From: Psilocybe azurescens
Taxonomy: Eukaryota; Basidiomycota; Agaricomycetes; Agaricales; Agrocybaceae
Reading direction: 5' to 3'
Length of the DNA: 64,000 nucleotides
Assembly (NCBI GenBank): GCA_023853785.1
Contig: JAJIRX010000032.1
Coordinates: 124,001 to 188,000, forward strand
Shown here: positions 31,309-42,427 of the stretch, piece after piece
Layout: each line of letters opens with the position of its first letter
How positions within the stretch are numbered: position 1 is the stretch's first letter
Made by a program: the position numbers and the translations under genes
The notes under the pieces: generated by a model
What the model saw: the letters and a program-made list of their open reading frames with translations, nothing else
What the model was told of the DNA's origin: nothing
Databases searched by the model: none

Positions 31309-32220
31309 ATGGTGCGTCCCTCTTATGTTACTGGAAAGCACGTTATACTGACGTTTGGGGCTTCAGGCTGAAGTTACCGACCCTCAAGTTGCCGCCGACC
31401 TCAAGAAGAAGAGGATCTTCCGTACCTTTTCGTACCGTGGAGTTGAGCTCGACAAGCTCTTGGACATGAGCAATGAGGATGTGCGTTCGTTTCCCTGACT
31501 TACAAGATCTAATATTGATATTGATATTTTCAGTTCGTTGAAGTACGTATACCGCATAAAATGAACTGGCCGAAGTAAATATTCAACTGGCCGGAAATCA
31601 CAGCTTGTCCACGCCCGTGCCCGCAGACGCTTCCAACGTGGTCTCAAGCGCCGTCCAATGGGTCTCATCAAGAAGCTCCGCAAGGCCAAGAAAGAGGCCC
31701 CTCCCAATGAGAAGCCTGCTGTAGTCAAGACACATCTGCGCGACATGATTATCGTCCCTGAGATGATTGGCTCTGTTGTTGGAATCTACAACGGAAAGGT
31801 GTGTTATATCTGCTTGTCTTTGTGGGAGATATGCTTGGAGAGAACCAGCAAGAGAGTTCTGAAGCGCGACCCTTATATGGATATTTTACTCAAACACACT
31901 GTTCTTCCAACCTAACAGGTCTTCAACTCCGTTGAGATCAAGCCCGAGATGACTGGACATTACCTTGCTGAGTTCTCGTGCTCTTACCGACCCGTCAAGC
32001 ACGGTCGTCCCGGTGTAAGTTTCCCTTACTGCATTGAAATATTCCTCTGCTTACAGCCACCTTCTAGATCGGTGCCACCCACTGTAAGAGACCCACCCCA
32101 CTTCATATTTGCTTCGCTAAACGTGATTCTTATTGTGTTCAGCTTCTCGTTTGTATGTCTTTCCCGCTGTCTATTTTCATTAACCTTTTCTAACTGCCAA
32201 ATAGCATTCCCCTCAAGTAA
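31309..32220 (+). CDS. RPS15: 40S ribosomal protein S15 (uS19), with several micro-exons
   Basis: This is a small-subunit protein of the ribosome head. Eight exons fit: 31309-31311 (start codon only), 31367-31480, 31534-31542, 31604-31798, 31919-32014, 32068-32083, 32143-32152 and 32205-32220. They total 459 bases, exactly 153 codons including the stop, and give a complete 152-residue protein of normal length. Clear signatures are [40 protein letters not shown], the [19 protein letters not shown] block and the end THSSRFIPLK. The 9-base exon encodes FVE. The last three exons are only 16, 10 and 16 bases. All introns are GT-AG. Confidence 0.95.
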
Positions 32221-33055
32221 ACGTGTACCCTTTTCTTTGGTCTGCGTGTTCCTTGTATTTCTTCCCCCTCAAAATCATTATTGCAATTTATGCGTATGCA
32301 GAACCATGACTGTGTATTGAACTGAAGATGAATAATGCTTGAGACGAAGCAAGTAAGCTGTGTGTATTTTCAAGGCCTGGGAACCTTGCGCTCTAGTTTG
32401 TGAGGTCTACATGGTGATAGGCAGACGGATCAGACGCAACCGTTTATTTCATAATCATTGGACGCTTCGTGTGTAAGGGTGGGGGATATTGCGATGATAT
32501 GTTGTTGGTTGGTTATAGGATGTTTTTGTCCGATTTTCTCCATCGCTGTCGTAAGGTAAAAAGTCTTGCTTCACTCAATACTGTCAATGACAAAAGATGT
32601 ACAATAGCTCCATTGACGCAGTCAAGGAACATGACACTGCACTTTGAAGGAGCTTGGAGACAAATTTAACCTAACATACAGCCATACCATGGAAGCCTCG
32701 AACCACCACAATCACTCCTACAGGAAAAGATGTAGCTCTGCACCAGCCCCTTGCTGGTACAATCAAGGCCACCTACAATGCACACCGAACTTTACAAAGT
32801 GCGGACCCAGTCCCTGCATGATGTCGGGGAATCCAGATTTGCTCTCAATTGTGTTGTAACGTAAGACCACTCAAACCGATTTTACCCACAGATACCCGCT
32901 TCTATTGGAGGCTTTCCAAATATGTCTTCCGATGCAATCACCATAATGCAGGAAGTAACGGAAGCGGTCTTGGTGCAATCCGTACCGTCAATGAATGTAG
33001 GTGTTTGATGACCCACACAACTTGACTGACTATTCAAATACAAGCTGCCGAACAT
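32221..33055. other. Convergent spacer, no supported gene
   Basis: This lies between the 3' ends of S15 and Tti2. The short frames here (for example 32469-32669 and 32644-32859) have no recognisable content. It is longer than the other convergent spacers in this window, so a small non-coding RNA is possible, but nothing shows it. Confidence 0.4.
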
Positions 33056-34770
33056 TTATGCTGGTACAATATCGACTTGTCGAGGTAAAAGACCTTCGAA
33101 CAACGCTTTATTTGCCCGAAGAAATCTTGGAAATTCATTCTAAGATAGGTGTTAATCCTGAGACCCTGACTCCGACGAACAACATGCCACACCTGAATTG
33201 CCGAAGGACAGATCTTAGCCAACTTCACACAGAGCATCTGTAGCCCTCTTTTAACCTCGGAGGTATCCCTCTGGTTTTGCGGCACTGTAATCCAATGAGT
33301 AACTCGAATTCGAACGAGACGCATTGCCAAAACAGCACCTGATTCTGTTGAGCTGCTCTCTTCGTCAATCAGTCCGACCCAGCACCTCCCTATTGCATTT
33401 AAGATCGTCTCCTTCCAAGGTTCGATTCTGGGTTTGCAAACATCAAGCAATGTGTCCAGAACACGAATGGCAGAAAGTTGCATCTTTATGTCAGATTCGA
33501 CTAATGGACGAGGAATAAGAGTGTGCGTAAGCTGGGGAATCAGAGGCTATTTCAACTATGTCAGAACGGACATTCCAAAATGAATAGAGGTATGTCAAGA
33601 CCTTCATAAATCGAATGCTGCCAATAGAGAGGGCATTCAAAAGAGAAGGAAGTGCCTCAAAGGTTGCGTTGACGGCATCTGGCTTGTCTTCGGCATATAT
33701 CCAAATGCCTGAAATGATACCTTCTCCTAGAAGCGAAGAAAGCTCGTTGAATCGGTTGGGAGATGGCTTTGTTCCCTGCGAAGTGGATGTCGTCAGTAAG
33801 GTCAAGCAGACAGATGCTTCGATTGCTCTTTTCAAGAGTTGTGGCGTTTCTGGACTTTGTAGGTAAGATAGTGACGTTTTCAGAGACTGTTATAGGGTGA
33901 TTAAATAGTCGTATATTGTGACCATGGCGGACCTACTTGTCTTAGCAGACCATCAACTCCAGTCCTTCGAAGAAGATCTTTCTGTACGCTCAACAGCATC
34001 TGCTGAACGATCACGACTCCGTGCAGCTTGTTTCTGGCCTCGTAATCGTCTAACAAGGTCATGATTGGGGGAATAAGGAGATGCCACATTGTTTCATACG
34101 CATTTTCCTAAGGCAGTTTGCCGTGAATAACTGCCCGTAGTGCAAGATATGCGACTTACCTGTATTCCGGATACACACCACAGAATTATCTTCTCAACTC
34201 CTGGGTATTCCTTCCATTTTTGATCCTCGTAATAGTCATGCACCGCCAACGGACCTCCCACATGACTGAAGACTTTTCGTCCCGTCTCGATATGGAGGTG
34301 GGGATGAGGACTAAATTTGAAAATTGGCTTTAATTTATGGGCCAGAATCTGCGTAATAAGATCGGGTGAAGGAGACAACAAATTTGAAGAAAGGATGTCT
34401 TATTTGCCAACTAGGTTAGTACAAAACTCTCCGTCAAAAATAGCTACTCACCATTGGCTATGAGTTGCGAGTCAGAGCTTATCCATGGCTCATTCCCGTA
34501 CGGTGCTTGCAAGCTTCCATCCTTATTTGGTATAGGTTGTGAGGAGAAAGGGAGTGCAGCAAAGAGTACGTCCCCTCGTATATCCACTGGCAGTGATTCC
34601 CTCTCTTTGGCTCTGACAATTTGGAGAATATCCTCCAACATTGACGTTGCACCATGCTTCCAATGTTCAAGCTCGGATAGAACAACCGTATCTGTTATAT
34701 ATTCAAGACGTAGAAAGTCTGGTGGAATTTTAAGATTCTGTGCAAGAGTACTTAAACTTAGTTGAGACAT
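33056..34770 (-). CDS. TTI2: TELO2-interacting protein 2 (Tti2), TTT complex subunit
   Basis: Tti2 works with Tel2 and Tti1 as a co-chaperone that stabilises PI3K-related kinases such as TOR, ATM and ATR. The start MSQLSLSTLAQNL is at 34770. Exons follow with short introns: a helical N-terminal half, LAVHDYYEDQKWKEYPGVEKIILWC near 34190, then MWHLLIPPIMTLLDDYEARNKLHG near 34050, SLLGEGIISGIW near 33720 and PLIPQLTHTLIPRPLVESDIK near 33510. This last part, with the following LDTLLDVCKPRIEPWKETIL, fits the Tti2 family (PF10521). A last intron (GTGTGG...TTAG) leads to the final exon ending LLPRQVDIVPA at stop 33056. No frame break was found. The assignment is by overall pattern and is fairly secure. 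Confidence 0.8.
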
Positions 34771-35533
34771 GGGACGGACATAGGGTGGACGTAGCGGGCG
34801 GTGTTTGTCCAAGGAGCCCCCGGGAGTTCCGCCCGTGACCCGAGGGAGGGCGGGATAGTATATGTTGAAAATTTTTGTATATTTTTCACAGCCGTCAAAA
34901 TATACGAAAAACATACCCTACATAGAAGGTGGGAGGGGCACCGCCGCACCGGAGGCCTTAGCAAAAAAAAATCAACTCCGTGTGATTACTGAAATCCCGG
35001 GACCCCCTTGTGTTTGTCACAGTCCAATCACTCAGGAACCTGATCAGCGGACCGAATGATTCTGCAGCAAATTCATTTTGCTTTCACTCCTCTACAACCT
35101 CGAGAATTATACAACACGATGATAATCAAGGCGCTCTGCAGCGGAATGGAGTTTTTTTGCCCCATGGACAAAATAACAACTATACTTTCTGGAATGGAGC
35201 TTATTTCCAAATCTAAACAGGCGTTGTGCTTTGCTTACCTGCCAGTGTGGGCACGAATTTTACCAACTGTGGCTCGAATTTATCCTGGACCCAATGACAG
35301 TTACAGTCGAAATCATGAGCCACCTTGAAAGGTCAAATAACGTCTCAGCGATCCATACTGTCGACAGTCGAATAGGAGGCCTTGTCCTGATCCGGTACGG
35401 ACTATGGCCCTCGGACCTACCTCTCTGACTATTCGGTGGGGATACATAAGATGACAACGAGGATGCGGCCCTCTACTGGCTTTTTAAAAGCGAACCGTTC
35501 TTCTCGGCGACATTTCCCTTGCCCTAATCTACG
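34771..35533. other. Intergenic region with a GC-rich block and an AT-rich hairpin
   Basis: A GC-rich block at about 34785-34850 is followed by a 14-15 bp inverted repeat, TTTTTGTATATTTT at 34872-34885 against AAAATATACGAAAAA at 34897-34911, with an 11-base loop. No target-site duplication or transposase is recognisable. The rest has no coding support. Confidence 0.5.
34872..34911. repeat. Imperfect inverted repeat (hairpin)
   Basis: The two arms are complementary over about 14 bases with a single-base bulge and are separated by an 11-base GC-containing loop. It lies about 100 bases upstream of the Tti2 start. It could be a transcription-related hairpin or the remnant of a small transposon. 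Confidence 0.55.
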
Positions 35534-36283
35534 ATGCACGGTAAACTGCTTCAGTTACGTGAAGAACTCATATTGACTATACTCGAGGAAGCCTGGCAGT
35601 CTCCCTTATCTGCCTCCGAACGTATCCATTGTATGACCTCCTTTCGTCTTGTAGAGATTGGCTGGTCCCGGGCTTTCACGCTTATTTCCTTCAAAGACGT
35701 GCATATACCATCTCTCGGCTATCTCGAACACTATCGGGACATCGTTCGCAAGACGAATCAGGACCAGAAATGGGCATATAATAAATTTGGGTATCTTCCC
35801 AGCGGTATATGCAGGTCAATTACAATCGAACCGCAAAAGGATTCAGCATTACTCTTCGATGCTGCTGCTCGCATGGCAAATCTGGACCACGATAATCTGC
35901 GCACTTTGGTGCACATAAATGACCAATTTTTGGCCGACGACATTTTCGACACTTGGACCTACCGCAACCTACCAAAGCAAGTCAGAAGCTTAGAATTGCA
36001 CTTCGTGGGCTGGGCTCACATGAAACTCAACAGAAATCTGTCTGCGTCGCTTTCGAGTGTGCAACGAAACATGGCGTGGGCAATACCTGATCTACGTCGT
36101 TTGTCTATAATTGGGGGAGATGAAGAGTTCCTCAGACATTTTTTGCCCGCCGTAGTCAATCAAGATTTGGTCATTCTTGAGACTGACTTCCCCGTCGAAC
36201 TACAAAATATTGACTTCAAGCTCGGTAACCATGTATCGTACACTCTGCCCGCCAAACTTGAACATTGGTTAATTCAAACTTGA
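35534..36283 (+). CDS. F-box-like hypothetical protein, single exon
   Basis: This is an intronless frame of 249 residues. The first 55 residues (LREELILTILEEAW, then an amphipathic stretch and SFRLVEIGWSRAFTLISFKDVHI) resemble the divergent F-box-like motif that is very common in agaricomycete hypothetical proteins, followed by a part without recognisable repeats (SLELHFVGW, LRRLSIIGGDEEF). If it is a true F-box protein it would bind Skp1 and act as a substrate adaptor of an SCF ubiquitin ligase; this is inference. It is much shorter than typical members, so it may be a truncated copy. It ends 113 bases from the 3' end of the RBR gene on the other strand. Confidence 0.6.
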   Translation: MHGKLLQLREELILTILEEAWQSPLSASERIHCMTSFRLVEIGWSRAFTLISFKDVHIPSLGYLEHYRDIVRKTNQDQKWAYNKFGYLPSGICRSITIEPQKDSALLFDAAARMANLDHDNLRTLVHINDQFLADDIFDTWTYRNLPKQVRSLELHFVGWAHMKLNRNLSASLSSVQRNMAWAIPDLRRLSIIGGDEEFLRHFLPAVVNQDLVILETDFPVELQNIDFKLGNHVSYTLPAKLEHWLIQT

Positions 36284-36395
36284 TCCACTTACATGCTAGT
36301 ACATGATTACACCCATGGACTTGGACAATATGGTACTTGGATATCCTGCCTAAATCAAACTAACATCGTATATACACAGTCAATAAGTGTCGTAT

Positions 36396-39300
36396 TTAAT
36401 TGTCTTTTGTTTCTTCACATGAAACCCCCACGTGTGCAAAAGATTTGCAAAACGTACAAACATTTGACAGGCAAAACTTGCATTTGAGGTTTACTCCTTT
36501 TTCTCCCAAACGGCGGTACGTTGCCTGGCAGTTTAACGCAGGACAGCAAAAGAGCTCGTCAGGACTTGAACGCACATGCTGGAGGAATGAGGAGAGCAGA
36601 AATTCTCTTTCCTCACTGGCCGGAAGGATATCCCGAATGACGACGTATGGAACACGGGCAGAACACTGTTTACTGTTGCCATCGGACGTTGTACATTGAG
36701 AGATGCACTGCACAGGAGCATGTCCTGCTTGTTGTAGCGCAAATTGGAGGCATGGAGTGCAGTATCGATGTCGACATGACAGAGTCACCGCATCGACGGG
36801 AGTGTGGAGACAAATTTGACAGCTTTCGCGGTCCGAGAAGGGGGTTGCGTGAGGGTGCAACGAATCAAGAACCGCGGCCGCCTTCGAAACATCACTGGAC
36901 GTCCCTCGCACTATAAGACTTGATTTGAAGACATCCAGCGATACTTTATTGAGGCCGACATCTGTCTTGAGGATCGCGAGAGTGCCATTGACCAAAGGAT
37001 GCAATTTGTGCCGAGGTAACTCTATTTCGTGCCTTTGAGCACGGACTTTCGACAAGAGCTTGAGGATCGATTTTTGAACTTCCTCCCGTTCACTCCTGGA
37101 TCCATAAGCCTTTAACTGCTTGGTCCGAAGATCTCGATGAATAAACGCATTGCTAAGTTGCTTCAGAACTTTAGCGCTGCTGGGTAAATCAAAATAATCA
37201 TCCCAGAGATCACCTCCGTCCTCCGCTTGGACTACGGTACCGCTAACGAGATCTTTTAACTCCGCGTGGAACAAAGGCCCGGCCTCCAAAGGTGCGTACA
37301 TTCGAATCCAAACCAGACTCGTGTCGTGATGATCATCTATCTGAATAGTGCACCGTTTGTCGGATTTATTTACCAACCTATCCAGTTCATTTTGGAGAGC
37401 GTCTAGTTGGTCACGTAGGATTCGATACCGAGAATAGTAAGTCGGCCGAATGGTCAATGGTTGTTTTCCCAGATATTCTTGCGGCTTCGAATTTAAAGTT
37501 TCCATAATGGCCTTTGCCATTGAGTCGCTCTTGAACACAGCAAAAGCAATGGAAGTCGTTCGCTCGTTATTTCCTGTTAGTGGGTCGAACGTGTCCAGTC
37601 CACGAGATTCATCAAGAGCGGAAAGGATAGCATCGCTAGCATCTTCAGTATAAGACGGTTGGTTCATCGTGATGGAGGTGTTGTCGGTACAAAGTTCATC
37701 GAGATCACTTTTCGTTACATCCGCGGGCAATCTGTCAATTTTGATGGCGAACGAATCCTTCTGACTGCGGGGCGGTGTGGCGAAGGACGCCTTGATATCT
37801 CTTCCTCTGTAGGTGATATTGTTCAGACGAGCGGCCTCTTTCTTTGCTTTGGTAATGGTCGGATAATGACTCCATGCGCTCAGGCTCGGACTGGGCCACG
37901 TAACCTTGAGAACTAGCGTATGGTCTGTATCCCTGATAGTGAGAGGCATTCGAGCTTTCAACGTCGCTGTGATCCTCTTTCCGTTATAGACATGACCATT
38001 TAGGTGTTTCACTGCATCGACAGTCTGAGAGGTTTCTGCAAATTCTACTTGAATGATGGAGGAATCCCGAGTCATGTCGATGTTGGTAACATTATTTATG
38101 TGGCCATATTTACCACACAAGACTCGGACGTTCTGAATGTCAACGTCATGAGGAAGCTCTGTGAGAAGAATCTTGTTGCAATCGGATGCTGTGATTATTT
38201 GGGAAGGTGTTGAATCTTCTCCAACAATAACCTCGCAGTTCATCAGGAGACGATTGACCATTGGATGGTCGAAAGACTACAGGGAAATATTAAATGTTAC
38301 AATATCTCGCCTGTTTCACAGTTGATGACTCACTATGGGATCGAGTTCTTGTTCTGCATCTGGAGATTCTTGTTCTTTCGTTGTGTCGGTTTTTGTGATA
38401 GGGCCCTCGTTGACGGCAGTAGCAGACGTCTCGGTGGATATGTTATGTGTGGACTCGACTGGTCCATCAGCGATTGAGCTCGGCCCTTCATTAACGGCGG
38501 CCTACAGAAATTATAATGAGGCCTCATGGGAAATTCATCGGCGCAAAATACTGCTTACCTCTGGTTCAGTATGATCGATGTGCAAATATCTACATTTATC
38601 TGCGTGGTGGCAATAACCTTGACCAAACCGTTTGCATGGCGTATTTATCTTGAATTGCCTTGTCCGTATAGTGGGCTCTTCCACCGGCCAGGATTTATTC
38701 CAGCCATCGTCCTCTTCCTCAGTTTCGGTTGGCTGATCGGGAGTATGGGAATGCCTATCATCATTTTGGTAATCCATCGCATGGTTGAGTTGCCGGTCTG
38801 CGTCGGGGGAACAGTCGTTGAGATCATGTCGATAATTGCACGTTTCTTCGTCCTTACAGTGTCCCTTGAGGAAGTAAGGGCACGGCAATACAGGGGACTC
38901 TGACCTGCTGCCAGACGGAGCGTAATCACCATTGTTATTGAGCCATCCAGAATCGCCTTTCTTCTCTTCGACGGTAGGTGTGGGCTCTACATCATGGGAG
39001 AATTTGCAATTGGTGTCCCAGCGACAGAAGCCATGGTTGGAAAATTGATAGCATGTCTGGAGCTTAGGTAGGGCGCTGCTTTCATTCTGAGGTATAGCAC
39101 TGTTCTCGTTCTTAGGATGGGTGCTGCTTTCATTGTCAATTCCCCACCCACTGTGATCCACGGGAGCTCCCCAGCTATTATCCTCGACAACTCCCCAGTC
39201 GGCAGCATTGGCGTTGTTTTCGTCCCAAGAACTGCCCCATTTGTTATTGTCTTCGAGTTGTCCGTTTGCCGGTTCTGAGGAAGGGGTGGGTCCCGACAGT

Positions 39301-41113
39301 TCCTTTCCGTTGTCAGAATTGCCTTCATGCAGGAACTTACAGCCGCTGCCTATGATACAATTTCCATTTGCAAAATATTTGCAAACTTTGGTTTTCTGAG
39401 TATAAGTGCGTTCGTAGGACCCCCGTTCGGCTCTGGCCTCATGGTGGGAGCTTCAGGAGGCGGCCCGGTGTGTCGGAACGGACACTCCTTACCATTGAGA
39501 CATTTTCCTCGAGAGTAAAACGCACATTCCAAGCGCGAAGTTGTAGGAGGAAGTTTTGAATTTTGTGAAACGATTGCGGGTTGTTGAACAGACGGCATAC
39601 GAGCGACATACTGCTCTGTGTGATGTTCAAACACTTTGTGGGCGTCATTCGAAGAAGTTTGCTGCAAAGTCCATAAGTTGGGTTGATGATCGAGGAAAAG
39701 AAGAGTATATTCTTGCGGTGTGAGTGAATGACGGAATTTGCACGAGTCGCCCTGTGTGCATTGCCCTTGCGCATGTGGCTTGCAAAAGGGGACTGTAGGA
39801 TTGGCTAATGGATCCGCGAACTGGGACCAATGGGGTATGACCTCCGAAACGTGTGGATACACCGGTACTGGTGTTGGTTGGATATGTTCATCGAGGAAAC
39901 CGTTTGTCGGAGATGATATTGGCCATTGGGGAGACCCAGATTCCTCTTCTGACCATCCTTCTCCATAAAAGCTGCCGGGTCCTTTGCGTTTGCGAGTTTT
40001 ATCTGAATTACCCGGTTGGGGCACCTCTCTTGCTCGATCAGACGATGTTTGCAGACCCTGAGAAATATTCCGCGATGACTGTTCGAAGTTCGAAGAATCA
40101 CTTTTCCACTGCCCAGATTGATCTTCGCTCGTATTGGTATTATTGGCATCAAGTGGCACCTCTCGAAAGGATTGAATCGGAGGTTGATTGTCCAGAACCT
40201 CAGCATCTCGCTCACGTTCCCAACCATCGGGCTGACTACCTTCGTCTTCAGAACGGTGGTCCTCCCACTTCTCCTGCGGGGAATTGGTATATTCGACGCT
40301 GGTGTTCATTTGTGTGTCGCTTGTATCGAGTTGGGAGTCATTAAATATGGGGCTATGGGTCTCGGAAGCGGGTGGCGAGTCAGAACCAAAAGGTTGATCA
40401 GTGGCCATTGGCCCTTTGTTTGGCAAGCCATGTTCATGCTTGCATTTATCGTCTAAGCGACAATGACCACGCTGGAAGTGCTTGTAGATTATCTTCGTAT
40501 ATTGACCGTTTGCTTCCTTCGCAGGCTTTGTCTGCTCTATGATGGATATGTCATAGGAAGGAGTAAAGCGTCGGGTTGATGAACACTTACTGTTCACTAC
40601 GGCCTCTTGGGTGCTTGTAGGAGATGTATGGAGGAAGTTGCAGCTATCGCCAGCCTGGCATCGACCTTGGCTGTAGAAAATACACTGTGACCGGGATTTT
40701 TCCTCGTCGGACGAATTACCCGAGTCTTGGGGAGGTGGAGGGGATGAAGGCTCTTGGATTTCCTGATGGGGACTATCAACGTCGTTGTCCCTTTCATGGT
40801 TAGATGCTGCATCTGACTGGTCTGACTGGCTGTCCAACGCGTCCACAAGTGGGCTATAGTTAGAGCCTACACCACTATGACTCGCCCTATCGCTGCCGCC
40901 ATCACTGGCAGCTTTAGTACTATGCCCATTTACGGGCACGTCATGAAGACGTGAACATTTATCACCGTAAGCACACTTCCCTAGAGGAAAGTATCTGCAT
41001 ACGACTTTCTTTGACGATTTCTGAGGCAGTAACGGCTTTTGATGGCTAAAGGAACACGATTTCCCATGACAAGTCCCGCTGAGATGGTACTTGCAAACTG
41101 AATTCCGGTTCAT
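36396..41113 (-). CDS. Ten-CCCH-finger, RRM-like and RING1-IBR protein (RBR-type, RING2 missing)
   Basis: This is a protein of about 1,530 residues, with only two introns found (near 38500-38551 and 38275-38335). Its first 840 residues contain ten CCCH fingers of roughly C-x7/8-C-x4/5-C-x3-H, separated by acidic Ser/Pro-rich linkers; the first is CKYHLSGTCHGKSCSFSH and the tenth starts CKRFGQGYC. The fourth (YKHFQRGHC...) has Tyr for its first Cys. RRM-like segments follow (ILLTELPHDVDIQNVRVL near 38165; FAIKIDRLPADV near 37740). The end carries RING1 (CQIC...CRHRYCTPC) and a full IBR (CPALNC...CKFCLSNVCTFCKSFAH), then stops at CEETKDN. Family members known as RBR ligases continue into RING2 with the catalytic Cys; here it is absent. 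One C is missing at 39420-39424, restoring the seventh finger (CKYFANGNC). I chose 41113 as the start; the frame is open to 41233. Confidence 0.85.
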
Positions 41114-41587
41114 GGTGAGAACAAGGGCCGTGCAGCAAGTAACAGTAGTCGAGTAGGAGGAGAACCACCAACTTGAGCGCGTAGACTGAATGCGATAGGT
41201 ATTCAGGCTCTGAGCTCGAGGTGGAAGTTCCAACCGAACAGCATCTGGTGGGCATGAGGTATAACGAAACGTTTAAATAGTCAAACTTTTTCCCAGAATC
41301 TGGTCCTGATCAAGTTCTGTTTAGTCAGAAATTTACTTAAACTCTCCCAAGGGTTGACAACGTGCCCGTGCGAGAGGGTGATTGCAACATCTGGGAAGCA
41401 GTGCGTGCAGTGATCTGGCAGAGTCTATGAATTTCATTGAACACAAAGGGATCTTCAATTAACTCCGAAGTGATTAACACTGAACAAATTTCTACACTTG
41501 AATTGATGATGATAGTGTACAAGAAAAGCAGGCAAAAGCTATATATGCTATACAATACAAATACAGGAGCTTGTTAACTACATATGC
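41114..41587. other. Spacer upstream of the C3H1-RBR gene
   Basis: This contains the promoter of the minus-strand RBR gene and the 3' flank of the next minus-strand gene. The open frame from the RBR gene continues to 41233 with a possible alternative start. Otherwise nothing is supported. Confidence 0.4.
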
Positions 41588-42427
41588 TTACATTGAATTT
41601 AGACGAAGGGTGATGATCACTGCAGGTTGTAAATCTGCTGTAGCGTGAATGATAAAAGGAACTTCAAATAATTTTCCTTTTTCGGATACCTGACTCCATA
41701 CGGTCTCATAATCAAGCCCTTCTCGTGCAAATTTATCAACCACAGTCTGGTAGGACCGGACTGTCGGCGATCTATCAAGCGCAGTATCATCGGATATGAT
41801 CCCTTGCCAAACTGCCAGCAGTTCCTCCTTGCCAGATTGGACGAGAAATGACTACGGGCAGATCTATCAGCGAGGGCGTGCGAGATGACATCAAGTACAT
41901 ACCTTGAATTTTGCGACTTCTTGTTGATCTGTCATGAGATCGTGCATTTTCCAAAGTTCCCAGACGCTCCATGTCAGATCGCGTTGTTTCCAAACGGAAA
42001 ACTCCAAGGCATCTTCTTGGAATTCTCCTTTAGATATCATGTCTAGAGCATCGAAAATGGCGGTATATTCGAGAGTCCAGTAATCTGACGACAGCATAGC
42101 GCCGGCATTTGAGTAAAGAAGGGCCGGATTAACTGCGCGAGCTGCCATGTGCCAACAGTGTTCGATATTCTGTTCCTTCCCGAGGATTGGTGCTCTGCGT
42201 ATGACAACCTCTGAGGAGCGAAAGCCATATACAATGCGAAGGCGACATTCGCCCAAGAAGAATGGAATTATGGTTGACCGTACGAGAACGATGATCGCTG
42301 ATGCGACGAGGAAGTCGTGGGTGACGCACATGGCCGTCTTCAATGGGGTCGATGGAGAAGTTAATAGAAAATGAGAGACCATAGTAGCAGCGAGGGCAGA
42401 GAGAGCAACGAGAATGAACGTGTTCAA
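41588..42427 (-). CDS. Hypothetical membrane protein, N-terminus unresolved
   Basis: Two exons are visible. The first (42427 to about 41905) begins with hydrophobic segments (TFILVALSALAATMVSHFLL; HDFLVASAIIVLVRSTIIPFFLG), then a soluble part with HCWHMAARAVNPALLYS and a Trp-rich WKQRDLTWSVWELWKMHDL. After an intron near 41852-41904, the last exon (SFLVQSGKEELLAVWQGII ... VIITLRLNSM) ends at 41588. More hydrophobic coding-like stretches lie upstream on the same strand to about 42850 (for example IPVIAIIHATGNTVDRC), so the true start is probably further upstream and the model is incomplete. I do not recognise the family; it looks like a multi-pass protein of unknown role. Confidence 0.5.
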
